Notes: a model not told the origin generated them from the sequence alone. A stretch of 64,000 nucleotides of DNA from Sphingomonas sp. Leaf9 (GCF_001421355.1 NZ_LMKC01000003.1:62164-126163), one strand, 5' to 3'. Shown: positions 52,697-62,014, numbered from the stretch's first letter. Translations and numbers: made by a program.

Positions 52697-53703
52697 CGTG
52701 CCACCTGCGAAATCATATCGCCGACCGTGACGTCCAGCGCGCGCGCGGCCTCCGCATCGATCACGATCCCGTCGTCGCGCAGGGTCACGTCGCCCATGCA
52801 TGCGCGAAAATCAGCCAGCCGCCCCGTCGCCAACAGCGAGGGGCTGCCGCCTTCGCCAATCGCCACCACCTGCAGTTCGCGGCGGTTGCGCACCGTCGCG
52901 ATCTGGTCGGTCCGCGCGGTCATGGTCGGGCCGCCGTCGAAGATGTCGACGTAATTCTCATACGCAAAGCCTTCATTCTCCAGCATCCGCATCGCCGCGC
53001 GCCCGGTCGGGTGGGGCAGGCCGATGACCCCGCGCGCCGCCTCGGGCAGCATCGCGATATAGACCGGATGGCGCGGCATCAGGTCGGCGATGAACTGGTT
53101 GCCGTGGATCGCATTGAACTGGTCGGCATCCTGAAACGTCATGCCGAAGAAGCGCCCAGCCACCCCGTCCCAAAAGGGCGATCCGCCCGCTTCGTCGATG
53201 ATCCCGCGCAGCTCCGCCAGCACCCGGTCGGCAAAGCGCCCGCGATGCCGCGCGATGAACAGATAGCGAGACCGCGCGAGCAGCAGGCCCAGCCCCCCGG
53301 CGCGCTCACCCGGATGCAGGAACAGCCCGCCGACCTCGCTCGATCCCTCCAGGTCGTTGACGAGGTTCAGGATATCGGCGCGGAAGGTCCGGCCCAGCGC
53401 CTCGCTATGCTTGGTCAGCGTCGCGACGCGATAGGAATAGAAGGGCCAGCGTTGCCCGACCTTGGTGAACACCTGGCACGTGCCGCGCACCTCGCCGGTG
53501 TCGATATTTTCCAGCACCAGCACGAACACTTCGTCGCGCGGGCTGTCCTCCTCATGGCTGAACGCCATGGCGCTCCGCTCCAGCCGGGTCATCAGCGCGT
53601 TGCGATCGGGCGGCAGGTTGGTGAAGCCGCCGCCGGTCAGCTTCGCCATTTCGTACAGATATTTCAGGTCGCTTTCGCGCGCCGCACGGATTCGAAACGT
53701 CAC
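52693..53703 (-). CDS. astA: arginine N-succinyltransferase
   Basis: AstA succinylates arginine with succinyl-CoA, the first step of the AST pathway. The 336-residue protein opens FRIRAARESDLKYLYEMAKLTGGGFTNLPPDR and contains RTFRADILNLVNDLEGSSEVGGLFLHPGERAGGLGLLLARSRYLFIA and the C-terminal IFDGGPTMTARTDQI. Like AstA monomers it has one GNAT-like fold. The GTG at 53703 overlaps the stop of the M20 gene (GTGA). Confidence 0.95.
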   Translation of the reverse strand: MTFRIRAARESDLKYLYEMAKLTGGGFTNLPPDRNALMTRLERSAMAFSHEEDSPRDEVFVLVLENIDTGEVRGTCQVFTKVGQRWPFYSYRVATLTKHSEALGRTFRADILNLVNDLEGSSEVGGLFLHPGERAGGLGLLLARSRYLFIARHRGRFADRVLAELRGIIDEAGGSPFWDGVAGRFFGMTFQDADQFNAIHGNQFIADLMPRHPVYIAMLPEAARGVIGLPHPTGRAAMRMLENEGFAYENYVDIFDGGPTMTARTDQIATVRNRRELQVVAIGEGGSPSLLATGRLADFRACMGDVTLRDDGIVIDAEAARALDVTVGDMISQVAR

Positions 53704-54908
53704 AATCCCCCCTGTGCCACAATCCGGGCAATGCTCAGCGCCGATAGCCGGGCGCGTTCGGCCAGGCTGTCGACGATCATGTACTCGTCGTTCGAGTGGA
53801 TCGCGCCGCCGCGTACGCCCATCGTGTCGATGACCGGCACGCCGCACGCGGCGATATTGTTGCCGTCGCACACCCCGCCGGTATCGCGCCACGCGATCGG
53901 GATCGACAGGTCGGCCCCGGCCGCCTGCACCAGCGCGAACAGCTTGGCGGCGCCAGCGTCGATCGGCTTGGGCGGGCGATTGAAGCTGCCATGCACCGCG
54001 ATCGTGACCTCATGCGCCGCCGCGACCGCCGCCACCGCTGCATCGATCTCGGCACGCGCCCGTTCGATCTCGTCGCTCCCATGCGGGCGGAAATTGACGC
54101 GCAGAATCGCATGGTCGGGCACGACATTGTTCGGCCCGCCGCCATCGATCCGTGCCGGATTGACCGCCAGTCGCGGGCTCCGCGCAGCGCTTAGCCGCAA
54201 CGCGATATCGGCGGCGGCGACGATGGCGTTGCGGCCTTCCTCCGGGTTGCGACCGGCATGGGCACTGCGCCCGGTGATGACGATCGAGAAATTGCCGGTG
54301 CCGCCGCGTGCCCCCGCCAACGTGCCATCGGGCAGGGCGGGTTCGTAGGTGAACGCCGCGACCTTCCCCCGCGCCACCCGGTCGATCAGCCGGGCCGAGG
54401 AGAAGCTGCCGGTTTCCTCGTCCGAATTGATCATCACGTCATAGCCGAAGCGATCACCGATCCCGCCGGCCTCGACCGCCTTTAGCGCCGCCAGCATGAC
54501 CGACAGCCCACCCTTCATGTCCGCCGCGCCGGGGCCGTTCAGCGTATTCGGATCGGTATAGCGCGTCGCCTGAAACGCGTGGGTTTCACCATACACCGTG
54601 TCCATATGCCCGGTGAACAGCATCCGCACCGGCGCCTCCGGGCGGACCTGCACCAGCAGATGTCGGCCATGTTCGATCGTGCGGATGGTGCCGTCGGGCT
54701 CGACGCTCTCGACCGGGTCGGGATCGACCAGCGTAATCTCGCCCGGCAGCTCGGCAAAGCTGTCGGCCAGCATCCCAGCGACGGTATTCAGCCCCGCGAC
54801 GTTGCGCGTCCCGCTGTTCACCGCGACCCATTGTTCGACCTGCGCCAGCATCGCCGCCTGATCGATCGCGTCGATCGACCGGCGTTCCGCCTCATTCATC
54901 CTGTCCAT
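53700..54908 (-). CDS. M20-family metallohydrolase in the ast operon
   Basis: A 402-residue dizinc amidohydrolase related to carboxypeptidase G2, ArgE and DapE. Metal and catalytic residues: FTGHMDTVYGE (His, Asp), GPGAADMKGG (bridging Asp), INSDEETGSFSS (Glu-Glu), and the last His in GAIHSNDEYM. It overlaps astA by four bases, so it is part of the operon and may hydrolyse an N-acyl amino acid such as succinylglutamate, taking the place of AstE. ATG 54908 (MDRMNEAE) chosen; upstream codons are not conserved-looking. Confidence 0.85.
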   Translation of the reverse strand: MDRMNEAERRSIDAIDQAAMLAQVEQWVAVNSGTRNVAGLNTVAGMLADSFAELPGEITLVDPDPVESVEPDGTIRTIEHGRHLLVQVRPEAPVRMLFTGHMDTVYGETHAFQATRYTDPNTLNGPGAADMKGGLSVMLAALKAVEAGGIGDRFGYDVMINSDEETGSFSSARLIDRVARGKVAAFTYEPALPDGTLAGARGGTGNFSIVITGRSAHAGRNPEEGRNAIVAAADIALRLSAARSPRLAVNPARIDGGGPNNVVPDHAILRVNFRPHGSDEIERARAEIDAAVAAVAAAHEVTIAVHGSFNRPPKPIDAGAAKLFALVQAAGADLSIPIAWRDTGGVCDGNNIAACGVPVIDTMGVRGGAIHSNDEYMIVDSLAERARLSALSIARIVAQGGL

Positions 54909-54973
54909 CGGGTAGGTGTAGAGCGATCCGGTATCAAACGGAACCTCTTGTGGCGAGCAACCGCGCCTACCCA

Positions 54974-55057
54974 CGTCACCCCGGACTTGATCCGGGGTCC
55001 CGCCTCTTCTGCAACGGTGGGGAGAAAGCGGGACCCCGGGTCAAGCCCGGGGTGACG
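54974..55057. repeat. inverted repeat pair, family 1, copy B
   Basis: Arms 54974-55003 and 55028-55057 with a 24-base spacer. Arm 1 has CCCCGGA...TCCGGGG, arm 2 CCCCGGG...CCCGGGG: both outer stems of the palindrome changed together, keeping each arm self-complementary. It lies between the M20 gene and the DUF481 gene. Confidence 0.85.
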
Positions 55058-55075
55058 GCCCTAAGCAAAAAACGC

Positions 55076-55972
55076 CTAGAACGCGTACACCAGCGACGCG
55101 CGGCCGGTCGTGTCGGCGTTGACCCGCCCGACCGGCGGCCGGCTTTCATACTGGATGTTGTACGACAGTCGAGCCGATAGCGGCCCCAGCACCTTGGCAT
55201 CGACCGCGGTCAGGCTGGTGACGGTGCTGTTGGCATCCTGCAGATAGGCCGACGTATTCTGCCGCAGCGTCAGCGCCGGGGTCATCCGCCACCCGAAATC
55301 GACCGACCCGCGCGCCGCCAGGTTCCGTTCGACCGTATCGGTCGTGAACGACGTATAGCGGAATGCCGGCCCCAGTTCGAGGTCGAGCGTCACCGGCCCC
55401 TTGGCGACGACGGTATAGCCCGCCCCGGTCGATGCCGAATAGCGGTCGTAATAGCCGAAGAACTTGTCCGATTCATACTGCGCCGCGCCATAGATATAGA
55501 GCCGGTCGTCGACCTTGTAGTTCGGTTCGAACGCAGCGAGATAATGTTCGCGCGTCGGGATGTTGTTGGTTTCCTGATAATCCGCCTGCAGCTTCAACTT
55601 GTGCCGCCAGCGATAGCCTTCGCGCGCCAGGTCGAGGATCGCGGTCACGCCCAGGCTGTCCGAATTGCCGCCATTGACCCATCCGCCGACTTCGGCCCGG
55701 CCCTTGACCAGCGCGCCGAACGACGCGGTGCGCAGCCGCTTCTCGGTCTTTTCCGACCGCTCGAACGTGTAATGCGACGCCAGCTCGGCGATCTTCTGCG
55801 AATGTTTCGGCGCGGCCTTGCGCGCATATCGCACGATCGTCGCGACGTCGTTGTCGTTGCCCGACGCCATCGCCTCTTCCAGCATCGTGCGGATTTCGAT
55901 CGGCAGGTCCGGCTCGGGCGGCGGCTCCGCGAAATACAGGCCGAGCGGCAGGAGGATCGCGGGGTTAGGCAT
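55076..55972 (-). CDS. DUF481-type outer-membrane beta-barrel protein
   Basis: A 298-residue protein with a C-terminal YdiY-like (DUF481) barrel: alternating strands such as FGALVKGRAEVGGWVNGGNSDSLGVTAILDLAREGYRWRHKLKLQADY, RLYIYGAAQYESDKFFGYYDRYSASTGAGYTV, and the terminal aromatic RASLVYAF recognised by BAM. The N-terminal 90 residues are helical (EIRTMLEEAMASGNDNDVATIVRYARKAAPKHSQKIAELASHYTFERSEK). The signal sequence is weak (MPNPAILLPLGLYFAEP), so a different start or lipid-free export is possible. Function unknown. Confidence 0.78.
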   Translation of the reverse strand: MPNPAILLPLGLYFAEPPPEPDLPIEIRTMLEEAMASGNDNDVATIVRYARKAAPKHSQKIAELASHYTFERSEKTEKRLRTASFGALVKGRAEVGGWVNGGNSDSLGVTAILDLAREGYRWRHKLKLQADYQETNNIPTREHYLAAFEPNYKVDDRLYIYGAAQYESDKFFGYYDRYSASTGAGYTVVAKGPVTLDLELGPAFRYTSFTTDTVERNLAARGSVDFGWRMTPALTLRQNTSAYLQDANSTVTSLTAVDAKVLGPLSARLSYNIQYESRPPVGRVNADTTGRASLVYAF

Positions 55973-56036
55973 CACCGCCCGCTATAGCCGATCGAATGCA
56001 TATAGGCTGAACGATTCATCGCATGTGAGAGGCGCT

Positions 56037-56516
56037 TCACCGATGCAGATGGTCGGCAAACCCGGCGAGGACCTGTTCGTACAGCGCCTTCTTGAACGGC
56101 ACGATCATCGACGGCAGGTCGGCGGGATCGGCCCAGCGCCATGCGCGGAACTCCGGCTCGGGCGTCTGGATGTCGATATCGGCGTCCGTCCCCTCGAACG
56201 CGAACAGGAACCAGCGCTGCCGCTGCCCGCGCCATTTCCCCTTCCAGATCTTGCCGATCATGTCGTCGGGCAGGTCGTAGAGCAGCTCTGCCGGGTTTTC
56301 GGCGATCAGCCGCACCTTGTCGGCGGCGACGCCCGTTTCCTCGCGCAGCTCGCGGATCGCGGCGTCGACCGGCGCTTCGCCATCGTCGATCCCGCCCTGC
56401 GGCATCTGCCACGCTTCCAGCGTCGAATCGAGCCGTTGGCCGACGAACACCTGTCCGTCACGGTTCAGCAGCATGACGCCGGCACAGGGGCGATAGGGGA
56501 GGGCGGTCTTGTCCAT
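56037..56516 (-). CDS. rppH: RNA pyrophosphohydrolase (Nudix)
   Basis: RppH removes pyrophosphate from the 5' end of triphosphorylated mRNA, triggering decay. The Nudix box is GGIDDGEAPVDAAIRELREETGVAADK; YRPCAGVMLLNRDGQVFVGQRLD and KGQWFL-like RWFLFAFEG flank it. 159 residues. Divergent from the deacetylase gene with only 63 bases between the starts. Confidence 0.92.
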   Translation of the reverse strand: MDKTALPYRPCAGVMLLNRDGQVFVGQRLDSTLEAWQMPQGGIDDGEAPVDAAIRELREETGVAADKVRLIAENPAELLYDLPDDMIGKIWKGKWRGQRQRWFLFAFEGTDADIDIQTPEPEFRAWRWADPADLPSMIVPFKKALYEQVLAGFADHLHR

Positions 56517-56579
56517 CGCCGCTTCCTATCGCTTGAGGCTGCCTTTTGCGAGGCGCATCGGCATCTTATCTGTGCGGTC

Positions 56580-57488
56580 GTGATCCCCGTCGTCCACCAT
56601 CCCGATTATGTCGCCGAAAGCCCGCCGGGCAGCCGCTATCGCTGGGGCAAGAACGGCCTCGTCCGCGATCTGCTGCGCGAGATGGGGCCGGCAATCGACT
56701 GGCACGGATGCGACCCGATGCCGCGCAAGTGGATCGAGGCGGTGCACGACGACACCTACGTCGCCGAGGTGATCGAGGCCCGCGTGCCCCCGCACAAGGA
56801 ACGCCGCATCGGCTTTCCCGTCACCCCGCCGATGGCACTCCGCGCACAGGCGGTGCCCGGCGGTACCTATGCCGCCGCGCTGGTCGCGCTGGAACGGGGC
56901 TATGCCGCCAATACCGCCGGGGGCAGCCACCACGCGCTGGCCGATACCGGGGCGGGGTATTGCGTCTTCAACGACCTCGCCATCGCCGCCAACCGGCTGG
57001 TCGATGAGGGGACGTGCGAGCGGGTGCTGGTGGTCGATGTCGACGTGCATCAGGGCGACGGCACCGCCTCGCTGCTGGCCGGGCGCACGAACCTCGCCAC
57101 CTATTCGATCCATGCCGAAAAGAACTTCCCGGCGCGAAAGGCCGTGTCGACGCTCGACGTGCCGCTGCCCGATGGCGTCGGCGACGACGAATATCTGTCG
57201 ACGCTGAAGGCGACGCTGGTCCCGCTGATCGACAGCTTTGCGCCGACGCTGCTGCTCTATCAGGCCGGGGTCGATCCCTTCGCTGACGACCGCCTCGGCC
57301 GCCTGTCGCTGACGCAAGCCGGGCTGGACGCGCGCGACCGCTGGATTGGGCAACTGGCCAGGGCGCGCGGCCTGCCGATCGCCAGTGCGCTGGGCGGCGG
57401 CTATGGCGACCTGCTCGAAGTATCGCGCCGCCATGTCGCCTCGATCGTCGCAGTGGCGGAGGGAACCGGGATCGTCGCGCAAGCGTAA
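56580..57488 (+). CDS. histone deacetylase / acetoin-utilization family deacylase
   Basis: A 302-residue zinc-dependent deacylase of the HDAC superfamily. The active site is in NTAGGSHHALADTGAGYCVFNDLAIAA (tandem His) and VLVVDVDVHQGDGTASLL (zinc Asp and His); LLYQAGVDPFADDRLGRLSLT contains the second zinc Asp. The GTG at 56580 (MIPVVHHPDYVAESPPGSRYRW) gives the family start; ATG codons upstream are antisense to rppH. Substrate unknown. The photolyase promoter candidate lies in its 3' end. Confidence 0.88.
   Translation: MIPVVHHPDYVAESPPGSRYRWGKNGLVRDLLREMGPAIDWHGCDPMPRKWIEAVHDDTYVAEVIEARVPPHKERRIGFPVTPPMALRAQAVPGGTYAAALVALERGYAANTAGGSHHALADTGAGYCVFNDLAIAANRLVDEGTCERVLVVDVDVHQGDGTASLLAGRTNLATYSIHAEKNFPARKAVSTLDVPLPDGVGDDEYLSTLKATLVPLIDSFAPTLLLYQAGVDPFADDRLGRLSLTQAGLDARDRWIGQLARARGLPIASALGGGYGDLLEVSRRHVASIVAVAEGTGIVAQA
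57462..57487 (+). promoter_or_regulatory. possible sigma EcfG promoter of phrB (one mismatch)
   Basis: GGAAC (57462-57466), 17 bases, CGTA (57484-57487) against GGAAC-N16/17-CGTT. It lies in the last codons of the deacetylase gene; the predicted start is just before the phrB ATG. Confidence 0.3.
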
Positions 57489-57497
57489 CGTCACGCG

Positions 57498-58862
57498 ATG
57501 AGCGACCCCGTCCTACTCTGGCTCCGCCAGGACCTCCGCCTGCGCGATCAACCCGCGCTTCGTGCCGCGATCGACGAAGGGGCGGTGATCCCCGTCTATA
57601 TCCTCGACGACACATCGCCCGGCGACTGGGCGATCGGCGGCGCGCAACGCTGGTGGCTGCACCACAGCCTGACTTCGTTCGACGAAGCGCTGCGAGGCAA
57701 GGAGTCGCGCCTGATCCTGCGCCGGGGCGAAGCGGTCGCCGAACTGCGCAAGCTCTGCAAGGAAACCGGCGCGACCCGCATTCATGCCATGCGCCACTAC
57801 GAACCATGGTGGGTAAAGGCGCAGGAGGCGCTGGGCGACGCGCTCACCCTCCACGACGGCAACCATCTGCGCCCGCCGGAGGACGTCCGCACCGGCTCGG
57901 GTGGTATGTTCAAAATCTATTCGTCCTTCTGGAAGGCGCTGAACCAGATGCTGCCGCCCGAGGACCCGGCACCGATGCCGCGCGCCATTCCTGCGCCATC
58001 GAACTGGCCCAAGTCCGACAAGCTCGCCGACTGGAAGCTGCTCCCGACCAAGCCCGACTGGTCGACCGCCTTCGGGAAAGCATGGCAACCGGGCGAAGAC
58101 GGCGCACACAAGGCGCTGAAATCCTTCGCGGATCGGCTCGGCGACTATGACACGGCGCGCAACCTGCCCTCGATCGACGGCAGCTCCAACCTGTCGCCGC
58201 ATATCCACCACGGCGAAATCTCCCCGCGCCAGATCTGGGCGGCGCTCGACGGGCAGGGCGACAGCCTCACCACCTATCGCAAGGAACTGGCGTGGCGCGA
58301 CTTCGCCAGCGGGGTCATCCTGTCGATGCCCGATTATGCCGACGCCAATGGCCGCTCGCGCTATGACAAGCTGAAATGGCGCAGCGACGCCGCATCGAAA
58401 CGCGACCTGAAGGCATGGCAGCAGGGTCGCACCGGCTATCCGATCGTCGATGCCGGTATGCGACAGCTGTGGCAGACCGGCTGGATGCACAATCGGGTGC
58501 GGATGATCGCCGCCTCGTTCCTCATCAAGCATCTGCTGATCGACTGGCGCGAGGGCGAGCGCTGGTATTGGGACTGTCTGGTCGATGCCGATCTCGGCAA
58601 CAATGCGGTCAACTGGCAATGGGTGGCCGGCACCGGCGTCGATTCGAACATGTTCGGGCGGATCATGGCCCCGCTCACCCAGTCGGAAAAGTTCGACGCC
58701 GCCGACTATATCCGCCGCTGGGTGCCCGAACTCGCGAAGCTGTCCGACGCCGCGATCCACGATCCGGACGCGGCCGGGTGCCGGCCGAAGGACTATCCGG
58801 CAAAGATCATCGACCACCGCGAGGCACGCGAACGCGCACTGGCAGCGGCACGGGGGCTTTAG
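57498..58862 (+). CDS. phrB: deoxyribodipyrimidine photolyase
   Basis: A light-driven FAD enzyme that splits cyclobutane pyrimidine dimers. The antenna domain starts LLWLRQDLRLRDQPALRAAID; the FAD domain has GYPIVDAGMRQLWQTGWMHNRVRMIAASFLIKHLLIDWREGERWYWDCLVDADLGNNAVNWQWVAGTG, with the conserved Trp and Asn of the electron path and flavin site. 454 residues, class I CPD type. Close behind the deacetylase gene. Confidence 0.95.
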   Translation: MSDPVLLWLRQDLRLRDQPALRAAIDEGAVIPVYILDDTSPGDWAIGGAQRWWLHHSLTSFDEALRGKESRLILRRGEAVAELRKLCKETGATRIHAMRHYEPWWVKAQEALGDALTLHDGNHLRPPEDVRTGSGGMFKIYSSFWKALNQMLPPEDPAPMPRAIPAPSNWPKSDKLADWKLLPTKPDWSTAFGKAWQPGEDGAHKALKSFADRLGDYDTARNLPSIDGSSNLSPHIHHGEISPRQIWAALDGQGDSLTTYRKELAWRDFASGVILSMPDYADANGRSRYDKLKWRSDAASKRDLKAWQQGRTGYPIVDAGMRQLWQTGWMHNRVRMIAASFLIKHLLIDWREGERWYWDCLVDADLGNNAVNWQWVAGTGVDSNMFGRIMAPLTQSEKFDAADYIRRWVPELAKLSDAAIHDPDAAGCRPKDYPAKIIDHREARERALAAARGL

Positions 58863-58872
58863 CGAGCCACTA

Positions 58873-58901
58873 CCGTATCCCCGGCCTACGCGGGGGTACG
58901 G
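58873..58901. repeat. hairpin repeat, family 3, copy 2
   Basis: CCGTATCCCC pairs with GGGGGTACGG (one G-T type mismatch) around GGCCTACGC. It separates convergent phrB and the lipoprotein gene and probably acts as a two-way terminator. Confidence 0.55.
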
Positions 58902-58905
58902 GGAC

Positions 58906-59379
58906 CTACCCGCACAACCCCCGCCCGGCGGGATCGCGCAGCGCCGCCGCTTCCGACCCGCTCTCGCTCAGTCGGTCAAACCGCAGCCCCGACAACGACG
59001 CTCGCCCGCGACACGCCGCCTCGCACCCGGCAGGCAACGCCCCCGGAAAGCGCACCGCATCGCCGTCGAAGCCGGCCTCGAACGCACAACCCTTGCCGAA
59101 ATCGACCGTCAGCCGCTCGCCCGCGCGGACGAACCGCCCGCGCGCGCTGCACCCGTTCGCCTCGCCATAGTCGACGAATGCCCCGATCCGCTGGCCGGCA
59201 ACGCACAGCCGGTCGCCCTCGCGCGCATACAGTCCGACCGGCTCGGCGGCCGCGGCATCGCGCACGACGCCACGCGCGATCGCGGCCTGTTCGAGCGCCG
59301 CACCCTCCGGTTCGCGCGACGGCACTGCCGCTTGCGAACAACCCGCCAGCAACAGCAGGGCCGCCGCCCAGCCCCTCAT
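58906..59379 (-). CDS. small Cys-rich lipoprotein of unknown function
   Basis: A 157-residue protein; [16 protein letters not shown] is a lipoprotein signal with lipobox LAGC. The mature part is not recognised and contains six Cys (in [28 protein letters not shown] and GLCG), likely disulfide-bonded in the periplasm. The start overlaps the hisI stop (ATGA), so it is expressed with hisI although function is presumably unrelated. Confidence 0.7.
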   Translation of the reverse strand: MRGWAAALLLLAGCSQAAVPSREPEGAALEQAAIARGVVRDAAAAEPVGLYAREGDRLCVAGQRIGAFVDYGEANGCSARGRFVRAGERLTVDFGKGCAFEAGFDGDAVRFPGALPAGCEAACRGRASLSGLRFDRLSESGSEAAALRDPAGRGLCG

Positions 59380-59735
59380 GCCACCGGCACCAGCCGATCG
59401 CCCTCGATCCGGCGAAAGAAACAGCTGGTCGCCCCGGTATGGCATGCCGGCCCGGCGGGCACGCAGCGCACCCACAGTGCGTCCTGATCGCAATCGATCC
59501 GCACTTCGACGACGCGCAGCACGTTGCCCGACGTCTCGCCCTTCTTCCAGATCGCCGCGCGACTCCGCGACCAGAAGGTCGCTTCCTTCGTCTCCAGCGT
59601 CAGCCGCAGCGCATCGGCATTCATATGCGCCACCATCAACGGCGCGCCCGTATCGGCATCGACGCACACCGCGGTCAGCAGTCCGTCGGCATCGAATTTC
59701 GGGTTCAGGGTCAGGCCGGTATCGCGCGAAGTCAT
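59376..59735 (-). CDS. hisI: phosphoribosyl-AMP cyclohydrolase
   Basis: HisI opens the purine ring of PR-AMP in histidine synthesis. The 119-residue monofunctional form has [76 protein letters not shown], with the Mg and Zn ligands (Asp in IDCDQDA; Cys in PACHTG and TSCFF). ATG 59735 (MTSRDTG) chosen; no other his gene is near. Confidence 0.93.
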   Translation of the reverse strand: MTSRDTGLTLNPKFDADGLLTAVCVDADTGAPLMVAHMNADALRLTLETKEATFWSRSRAAIWKKGETSGNVLRVVEVRIDCDQDALWVRCVPAGPACHTGATSCFFRRIEGDRLVPVA

Positions 59736-59849
59736 GCGCAACCCCTATCGCCGATCATGGTTCCGCCGCAATCGACGATCAAAGGGCGACAAATCGATAA
59801 AGGCTACCTATATGGCAGCCGCGTGACACGCTTATCCCCGGAAGGGCCT

Positions 59850-61310
59850 ATGTTCACCACCCACCCATTTGACGACGACAAGCTGCGTGAAGAATGCGGC
59901 ATCTTCGGTGTTTCCGGCGCGGACGGCGCGGCGGCCCTCGTGGCGCTCGGCCTCCACGCGCTACAGCATCGTGGCCAGGAAGCGGCCGGCATCTGCAGCT
60001 GGGATGGGGCGATGTTCCATACCCAGCGGGCGCAGGGCCATGTCGCGGGCAATTTCGACCGGCCGGAGGTGATCGAATCGCTCCCCGGCGCGACTGCCTG
60101 TGGCCATGTCCGCTATTCGACCACCGGCGAAACGTCGAACCGCAACATCCAGCCGCTCTACGCCGAACTCGCGTCGGGTGGCTTTGCGGTGGCGCATAAC
60201 GGTAATCTTTCCAACGCCATGCGGCTGCGCAAGGATCTGGTCCGCACGGGATCGATCTTCCAGTCGACCAGCGATACCGAAGTCATCATCCACTTGGTCG
60301 CGACGTCCAACTACCGGACGCTGCTCGACCGGTTCATCGATGCGCTCAAGCAGGTCGAGGGTGCGTACTCGCTGATCTGCATGACGCCCGAGGGGATGAT
60401 CGCCTGCCGCGATCCGCTGGGTATCCGGCCGCTGGTGATGGGCAAGCTCGGCGACGACGCCTATATCTTTGCCTCGGAAACCGTCGCGCTCGACGTGGTC
60501 GGTGCCGAGTTCGTCCGCGAAGTCGAACCGGGCGAGCTGGTGATCGTCAAGAATGGCGAACTGCGCTCGATCCGCCCGTTCGCGCCGCTCTCGCCGCGTC
60601 CCTGCATCTTCGAATGGGTCTATTTCTCGCGCCCCGATTCGATCAGCGAAGACCGCTCGATCTATTCGGTGCGCAAAGCCATCGGCGCGGAACTGGCGCA
60701 GGAAAATGCGGTGGAGGCCGATCTGGTCATCCCCGTCCCCGATTCGGGCGTTCCCGCCGCGATCGGTTACGCCCAGGCATCGGGCATTCCGTTCGAACTG
60801 GGCATCATTCGCTCGCACTATGTCGGGCGCACCTTCATCCAGCCGGGCGACAAGGTCCGCCATCTGGGCGTGAAGCTGAAGCACAACGCCAACCGCAAGC
60901 TGATCGAGGGCAAGCGCATTGTGCTGGTCGACGATTCGATCGTGCGCGGCACGACATCGCTGAAGATCGTGCAGATGATGCGCGATGCAGGGGCTGCCGA
61001 AGTGCATATGCGCATCGCATCGCCCCCGACGCGCCATTCGTGCTTCTACGGCGTCGACACGCCTGAACGCGCCAAGCTGTTGGCGGCCAAATATGATCTG
61101 GGCGGCATGACCGACTATATCCAGGCCGACAGCCTCGCCTTCATCTCGATCGACGGCCTGTACCGCGCGCTCGGCGAAGCGAACCGCACCTCGGTACGCC
61201 CGAAATATTGCGACGCCTGCTTCACCGGCGATTACCCGACGCCGCTCACCGATCAGGATGAGACGACCCCGGTCGATCAGCTCGCCAATCTGGCCGAACG
61301 GGTCGGATGA
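59850..61310 (+). CDS. purF: amidophosphoribosyltransferase
   Basis: PurF makes phosphoribosylamine from PRPP and glutamine, the first step of purine synthesis. ATG 59850 gives MFTTHPFDDDKLREECGIFGV: a short propeptide then the nucleophile Cys16. The PRPP loop is VLVDDSIVRGTTSLKIV. The C-terminal CDACFTGDYP Cys positions match Fe-S-type enzymes. 486 residues. The stop overlaps the SDR start (ATGA). Confidence 0.97.
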   Translation: MFTTHPFDDDKLREECGIFGVSGADGAAALVALGLHALQHRGQEAAGICSWDGAMFHTQRAQGHVAGNFDRPEVIESLPGATACGHVRYSTTGETSNRNIQPLYAELASGGFAVAHNGNLSNAMRLRKDLVRTGSIFQSTSDTEVIIHLVATSNYRTLLDRFIDALKQVEGAYSLICMTPEGMIACRDPLGIRPLVMGKLGDDAYIFASETVALDVVGAEFVREVEPGELVIVKNGELRSIRPFAPLSPRPCIFEWVYFSRPDSISEDRSIYSVRKAIGAELAQENAVEADLVIPVPDSGVPAAIGYAQASGIPFELGIIRSHYVGRTFIQPGDKVRHLGVKLKHNANRKLIEGKRIVLVDDSIVRGTTSLKIVQMMRDAGAAEVHMRIASPPTRHSCFYGVDTPERAKLLAAKYDLGGMTDYIQADSLAFISIDGLYRALGEANRTSVRPKYCDACFTGDYPTPLTDQDETTPVDQLANLAERVG

Positions 61311-62014
61311 GCTTGCCGTTGCAGGGGCAGCTGGCGCTCGTCACGGGTGCCAGCCGGGGGATCGGTGCCGCCACCGCCGTCGCACTGGCGGGGCAGGGCG
61401 CGCACATCATCCTCACCGCGCGGACGACCGGCGGGCTGGAGGAGGTCGAGGACGCGATCTATGCGGCGGGCGGCACGGCCACCATCGCGCCGATCGACCT
61501 GTACGACCTGACCGCCATTCCGCAGCTGGTGTCGGCGATCGCCGATCGCTGGCGCGCGCTCGACATGCTGGTGCTGAACGCCGGTGCGCTCGGCACGCTG
61601 GGTCCGGTGCCGTCGTTCGACCTGAAGGAGTTCGACAAGGTGATGGCGTTGAACGTCACCGCCAATGCCGCGCTGATCGCCGCCTTCTCGCCGATGCTGC
61701 GCCTTGCGCGGGCGGGCAAGGTCGTCGGCGTCACGTCCTCGGTCGGGGCGGCGCCGCGTGCCTATTGGGGCATGTACGGCGCGTCGAAGGCGGCGTTCGA
61801 CAATATCATCGCCAGCTACGGCCTCGAAATGGCCAACATCTCGCCCGTCCGCACCGCGATCGTCGATCCCGGCGCGACCCGGACGAAGATGCGCGAGCGC
61901 GCCTATCCCGGCGAAGACCCGCAATCGGTGAAGCCGCCCGAGCGGGTTGCCGCCGCGATCGTGAAGCTGATGGCCGACGGCTTCGAAAGCGGTACCCGCC
62001 TCCGCGTCGACTGA
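61307..62014 (+). CDS. short-chain dehydrogenase/reductase
   Basis: A 235-residue SDR of the FabG/YciK type with cofactor motif VTGASRGIGAATAVALAG and the catalytic Ser and YGASKAAFDN. LVLNAGALG stands for the usual NNAG. Substrate unknown. ATGA overlap with purF; the arrangement may only reflect co-transcription. Confidence 0.88.
   Translation: MSLPLQGQLALVTGASRGIGAATAVALAGQGAHIILTARTTGGLEEVEDAIYAAGGTATIAPIDLYDLTAIPQLVSAIADRWRALDMLVLNAGALGTLGPVPSFDLKEFDKVMALNVTANAALIAAFSPMLRLARAGKVVGVTSSVGAAPRAYWGMYGASKAAFDNIIASYGLEMANISPVRTAIVDPGATRTKMRERAYPGEDPQSVKPPERVAAAIVKLMADGFESGTRLRVD

Noticed and set aside
59740..59764. GGAAC-N16-GGTT on the minus strand before hisI, resembling an EcfG promoter
   Set aside because: The predicted start of transcription would fall on the start codon of an amino-acid biosynthesis gene; one base off and biologically unlikely.
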